A stretch of 9,071 nucleotides of DNA from an uncultured Prevotella sp. (GTDB lineage Bacteria; Bacteroidota; Bacteroidia; Bacteroidales; Bacteroidaceae). Position 1 is the stretch's first letter, and each line of letters begins with the position of its first letter. Below, piece after piece: positions 6,015 to 9,071 of this stretch. The position numbers and the translations under genes are program-made. Under the pieces are notes generated by a model. The model ran no database searches. It saw nothing but the letters and a program-made list of their open reading frames with translations, and was not told the DNA's origin. Location: positions 1 through 9,071 of the forward strand of contig CALFUF010000025.1 of assembly GCA_937916405.1 (NCBI GenBank), given 5' to 3'.

Positions 6015-7662
6015 ATTTTGCATTAGGACACCAGGGCTTCAACTGCTTGAAGAAGTCGTTACCCTTATCATCTACCAGAATAAAGGCGGGGAAGTCCTCT
6101 ACCTCAATTTTCCAAATTGCCTCCATACCGAGCTCTGGATACTCTACACACTCGATACTCTTAATAGAACTCTGAGAGAGTACGGCGGCGACACCACCGA
6201 TAGAACCCAGATAGAAGCCTCCATGTTTCTGACAGGCATCAGTAACCACCTGTGAGCGATTACCCTTGGCTATCATTACCAATGAGGCACCATGATCCTG
6301 GAACTCATCCACGTAGGGATCCATACGGTTTGCCGTTGTCGGACCCATCGAGCCACAAGGATAGCCCTCTGGTGTCTTAGCAGGACCAGCATAGAGTACG
6401 GGGTAGTCCTTGAAATACTGTGGTAAGTCCTCACCAGCATCCAGACGAGCCTTCAGCTTGGCATGAGCGATATCACGAGCCACGATGATGGTACCTTTCA
6501 GGTTGACACGGGTGGAGACAGGATACTTAGACAGTTCCTTACGAACAGCGTCAATACCCTCGTTCAGATCTATCACAATCGTATTCTTACCCTCACCAGC
6601 CTTCGCATACTCGGCAGGAATCAACTCAGCGGGGTTGCTGTCCATCTTCTCCAACCAGATACCGTCACGGTTGATCTTCGCCTTGATATTACGGTCGGCA
6701 GAGCAACTGACACCCATACCGATAGGACAAGAGGCACCATGACGAGGAAGACGGATGACACGGATATCGTGTGCTAAAGCTTTACCACCAAACTGGGCAC
6801 CCAGTCCAATCTTATGAGCCTCATCGAGGAGTTTCTTCTCCAAGTCAATGTCACGGAAGGCACGACCCGTCTCATCACCTGTCGTAGGCAGGTTATCGTA
6901 ATACTTAATAGATGCGAGTTTCACCGTCAGCAGGTTTTTCTCAGCAGAGGTACCACCTATCACAAAGGCAATATGGTAAGGAGGACAAGCGGCTGTACCC
7001 AAAGACTTCATCTTCTCTACCAGGAACGGCAGCAGTGTACCCTCATTCTGGATGGTAGCCTTCGTCATCGGATAGAAATAGGTCTTGTTAGCAGAGCCAC
7101 CACCCTTAGCTACCATCACAAAGCGATACTCAGCACCCTCTGTAGCCTCGATATCAATCTGAGCAGGCAGGTTACAACGGGTATTCACCTCGTCATACAT
7201 ATTCAGCGGTGCGTTCTGGGAATAGCGAAGATTATCTTGTGTGAAGGTGTTGTAGACACCACAAGAGAGAGCCTCCTCATCCTCGAAACCTGTCCATATC
7301 TGCTGTCCCTTCTCACCATGGATAATCGCTGTACCTGTGTCCTGACAGAACGGAAGGATACCCTTGGCAGCGACCTCCGCATTGCGAAGGAACTGCAAAG
7401 CGACATATTTGTCATTCTCAGATGCCTCAGGGTCTTTCAGAATCTCTGCTACCTGCAGGTTATGCTCACGGCGCAGCATGAACTCCACATCGTGGAATGC
7501 CTGCTGGGCAAGCAAGGTTAGTGCCTCCTTAGAAACCTTTACTATTTCCTTACCCTCAAACGTTGCGGTTGTCACGCCTTCCTTAGAGAGCAGTCTGTAC
7601 TCTGTGTCATCCTTACCCACTTGGAACATAGGGGCATACTTGAAATCTGGTGTTGTTGCCAT
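6013..7662 (-). CDS. fumA: Class I iron-sulfur fumarate hydratase
   Basis: This cytoplasmic enzyme interconverts fumarate and L-malate, a step of the reductive TCA branch that anaerobic Bacteroidales use to make succinate. It is full length at 549 residues, close to E. coli FumA/FumB (about 548). Three cysteines sit where the class I [4Fe-4S] ligands are expected: Cys106 (PFCQDTGTA), Cys226 (AACPPYH) and Cys320 (GVSCSADRN). Other family signatures are KGGGSANK (186-193), RLPRHGASCPIGMG (304-317), the C-terminal domain motif PCGSMGPTTANRMD (435-448) and KGNRS (466-470). The symbol follows E. coli usage and does not distinguish fumA from fumB. Translation starts at ATG 7662-7660 after an A/T-rich leader without a Shine-Dalgarno. 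Upstream, the M16 gene ends 27 bp away; downstream, the first M6 protease starts 8 bp after the stop, so read-through into the protease genes is expected. Confidence 0.96.
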   Translation of the reverse strand: MATTPDFKYAPMFQVGKDDTEYRLLSKEGVTTATFEGKEIVKVSKEALTLLAQQAFHDVEFMLRREHNLQVAEILKDPEASENDKYVALQFLRNAEVAAKGILPFCQDTGTAIIHGEKGQQIWTGFEDEEALSCGVYNTFTQDNLRYSQNAPLNMYDEVNTRCNLPAQIDIEATEGAEYRFVMVAKGGGSANKTYFYPMTKATIQNEGTLLPFLVEKMKSLGTAACPPYHIAFVIGGTSAEKNLLTVKLASIKYYDNLPTTGDETGRAFRDIDLEKKLLDEAHKIGLGAQFGGKALAHDIRVIRLPRHGASCPIGMGVSCSADRNIKAKINRDGIWLEKMDSNPAELIPAEYAKAGEGKNTIVIDLNEGIDAVRKELSKYPVSTRVNLKGTIIVARDIAHAKLKARLDAGEDLPQYFKDYPVLYAGPAKTPEGYPCGSMGPTTANRMDPYVDEFQDHGASLVMIAKGNRSQVVTDACQKHGGFYLGSIGGVAAVLSQSSIKSIECVEYPELGMEAIWKIEVEDFPAFILVDDKGNDFFKQLKPWCPNAK

Positions 7663-7689
7663 AGTAATTGTATTTATTTAGTTATCAAA
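7663..7689 (-). promoter_or_regulatory. A/T-rich leader between M16 peptidase and fumarase
   Basis: These 27 bases are almost entirely A and T and contain no Shine-Dalgarno, which fits Bacteroidetes translation initiation on unstructured A-rich leaders. No convincing terminator hairpin is visible, so co-transcription of the M16 gene with the fumarase is possible. A degenerate promoter-like pair sits just upstream but is too weak to call. Confidence 0.4.
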
Positions 7690-9071
7690 TTAATATCCAA
7701 AAACTTCCTCTAAAGTGAGTCGCTTCACAGGAGCGATCTTCTCCAGCGACTGCATATCCAACTCTTTCTCGTCGCCCAGCAAGAGGTAACGATAGGGCTT
7801 CCGTGCCATCTGCTGCTCCTCAAAACGGACGATATCCTGCAAGGTGACGTTCTGTAGATCACGATAGACGGTCTCATTGATGTCGTAGTCATATCCCATC
7901 TTCTTCATGGAGAGATAGCGACTGATGACATTAAACTTGGTAGTACGCTGACTTGCCATCTGCTTGATGACAGCCTCCTTCGCAATCTTAAAAGCGGCTT
8001 CACTCTGTGGAATAGAATCCAAGATGAAATGGAAATGATTCACACAGTCCATCATCTTGTCATTCTGGGTGATGATATGGGTATAGAATGTCTCGCTATC
8101 TCCTTTCTTTGCAGGACGAGAATAACGGGCAGAAGCATTATAGGCAAGTCCCCGAGCCTCACGCATCTCTTGGAACACAATACCATTCATACCGCCACCA
8201 TAGTACTCATTGAATATCGTCACAGTAGCCGCCTCCTTCAAATTGAAAGGACGCCCCTCGTTATGGAACATACGCAGATAGATATTCTTAGCGTCATAAG
8301 GAGCAATCCATATCTCGTTCTTGGGAGTGCGCTCTGCTCGATAGGGTTTACCCTGCGGCACCGTCTGTAACCGCTTGGGAGTCTGGTGCTCTTTGGTGAT
8401 GATAACTGAAAGCTCTTTCTCAGAAAGAGGACCGTAATACAATATACGATGCTCCATATTACTGAGGTTCTTTAAGAGACCAAGCAACTGCTGGGGATCT
8501 GCCTCACGCAACTGCTTCTCTGTCATGTCATCACGACGGATATTATGTGAGCCATAGACACCATAGTGATACAAATAATCGAAACAGGTCCGCTGGTCTT
8601 TCTTCCTGTCGGCACGAGCCTTGAGTGTCAAGTCAACGAACTGGTCATAAGACGTCTTGTCAGCCTTGGCATGACGCAATACCTTCTCCAACAACTGGAG
8701 GGCTGGTTGCATATTCTCAGAGAGACCACTCAGTGTGATATTCAGACAATCTGTATTGGACTGGACGGAATAGTTACATGCGAGTTGATAGAACTGCTGT
8801 TTGATATCTTTGGCACTTAACTGATCGGTACCCACATAATCCAGATAGTCACTGGCAATATCATAGCGGTTGTCATCCTGATGTCCAAACTCATAGCGGA
8901 ATACCAGTGTGAAGAGGTCGTCATCGGTATTCTTCTTATAGATGACGGGCAACTTTTTCTTCGTTGTTGTCAGTGTCAGGTCTTTGTTGAAGTCCACAAA
9001 GACAGGCTGGATAGGCTCCACCTTGGCATTCTGGATATCCTTCACGAACTGGCTGACCATATCACGGTTGG
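7690..9071 (-). CDS. M16-family (insulinase/pitrilysin-like) peptidase, C-terminal half (start outside window)
   Basis: The last ~460 residues of a large M16 zinc peptidase. The frame stays open through the right edge (Asn-Arg-Asp precede the Met at 9060), so that Met is internal. The fragment holds the two C-terminal M16 domains. The third domain (about residues 30-215 counted from that Met) keeps the M16 outline (FRYEFGHQDDN, DYLDYVGT, ITLSGLSENMQPALQLLEKVL) but lacks the HxxEH zinc motif, as expected for a non-catalytic repeat. The fourth domain (about 245-450) contains GGGMNGIVFQEMREARGLAY (288-307). Its Arg300 and Tyr307 have the 7-residue spacing of the substrate-binding Arg/Tyr pair of insulysin. 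The catalytic first domain must lie to the right of the window. The size suggests a single ~900+ residue chain, the arrangement usual in Bacteroidales. Substrate and location (periplasm or cytoplasm) cannot be judged without the N-terminus. The stop TAA lies 27 bp before the fumarase. Confidence 0.88.
   Translation of the reverse strand, partial: NRDMVSQFVKDIQNAKVEPIQPVFVDFNKDLTLTTTKKKLPVIYKKNTDDDLFTLVFRYEFGHQDDNRYDIASDYLDYVGTDQLSAKDIKQQFYQLACNYSVQSNTDCLNITLSGLSENMQPALQLLEKVLRHAKADKTSYDQFVDLTLKARADRKKDQRTCFDYLYHYGVYGSHNIRRDDMTEKQLREADPQQLLGLLKNLSNMEHRILYYGPLSEKELSVIITKEHQTPKRLQTVPQGKPYRAERTPKNEIWIAPYDAKNIYLRMFHNEGRPFNLKEAATVTIFNEYYGGGMNGIVFQEMREARGLAYNASARYSRPAKKGDSETFYTHIITQNDKMMDCVNHFHFILDSIPQSEAAFKIAKEAVIKQMASQRTTKFNVISRYLSMKKMGYDYDINETVYRDLQNVTLQDIVRFEEQQMARKPYRYLLLGDEKELDMQSLEKIAPVKRLTLEEVFGY

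Noticed and set aside
6037..6052. Perfect 6-bp inverted repeat with a 4-base loop near the fumarase 3' end
   Set aside because: It lies inside the fumarase coding sequence and has no T-run after it on the minus strand, so it is not a convincing terminator.
6814..7521. Long plus-strand open frame (235 codons) antisense to the fumarase
   Set aside because: It lies wholly inside a full-length conserved enzyme and its product has no recognisable domain or signal. It is a shadow of codon bias on the real strand.
7686..7714. Bacteroidetes-type promoter candidate before the fumarase (TTAATTTG with TTTA 17 bases upstream)
   Set aside because: Each element has a mismatch to the TAnnTTTG / TTTG consensus and the spacer is shorter than usual in an A/T-rich region where such matches arise by chance.
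8881..9060. Start of the M16 gene at the Met at 9060
   Set aside because: The frame continues open to the right edge and the visible part lacks the catalytic HxxEH domain, so this Met is internal to a longer protein.

Overview
The window looks like a chromosomal segment from a Bacteroidales bacterium, most likely Prevotella or a close relative. The signs are two BACON repeats in a lipoprotein whose post-cysteine residues are Ser-Ser-Asp-Asp, A/T-rich translation leaders mostly without Shine-Dalgarno sequences, signal peptides with Gln at the expected cleavage site, and secreted proteins ending in the short 'YxLxGxRV...G-YI' tail common in Prevotella. The genus is inference; the order-level call is stronger. 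There are no RNA genes, insertion sequences or CRISPR arrays, and no gene-free stretch longer than 27 bases.

Layout. Positions 1-317 (+) hold the last ~105 codons of clpB. Everything else is on the minus strand, in this transcription order: the C-terminal half of an M16 (insulinase/pitrilysin-type) peptidase entering from the right edge (9071-7690); a complete class I [4Fe-4S] fumarate hydratase (7662-6013); three tandem paralogous secreted M6-family zinc metalloproteases (6004-4451, 4461-2959, 2962-977); and a small two-BACON-domain lipoprotein (980-327). The lipoprotein converges on clpB with only 9 bp between stop codons.

The last four genes form a very tight unit. The fumarase-M6 gap is 8 bp, the M6-M6 overlaps are 11 bp and 4 bp (ATGA), and the M6-lipoprotein overlap is 4 bp (ATGA). 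The 27-bp M16-fumarase gap means all six minus-strand genes could be co-transcribed. The housekeeping fumarase is probably the head of, or upstream donor to, a secreted-protease cassette.

The most interesting part is that cassette. Three M6 proteases share an intact HExxHxxGxxD zinc site, a short Arg-rich pro-segment with one cysteine at almost the same position, and a homologous C-terminal tail. They are translationally coupled to a lipoprotein of unknown partner. By analogy with Tannerella forsythia, where secreted KLIKK proteases with a common C-terminal tail are encoded beside lipoprotein inhibitors (potempins), the BACON lipoprotein could be a dedicated inhibitor, anchor or targeting partner. 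This is a hypothesis; the sequence shows only the arrangement.
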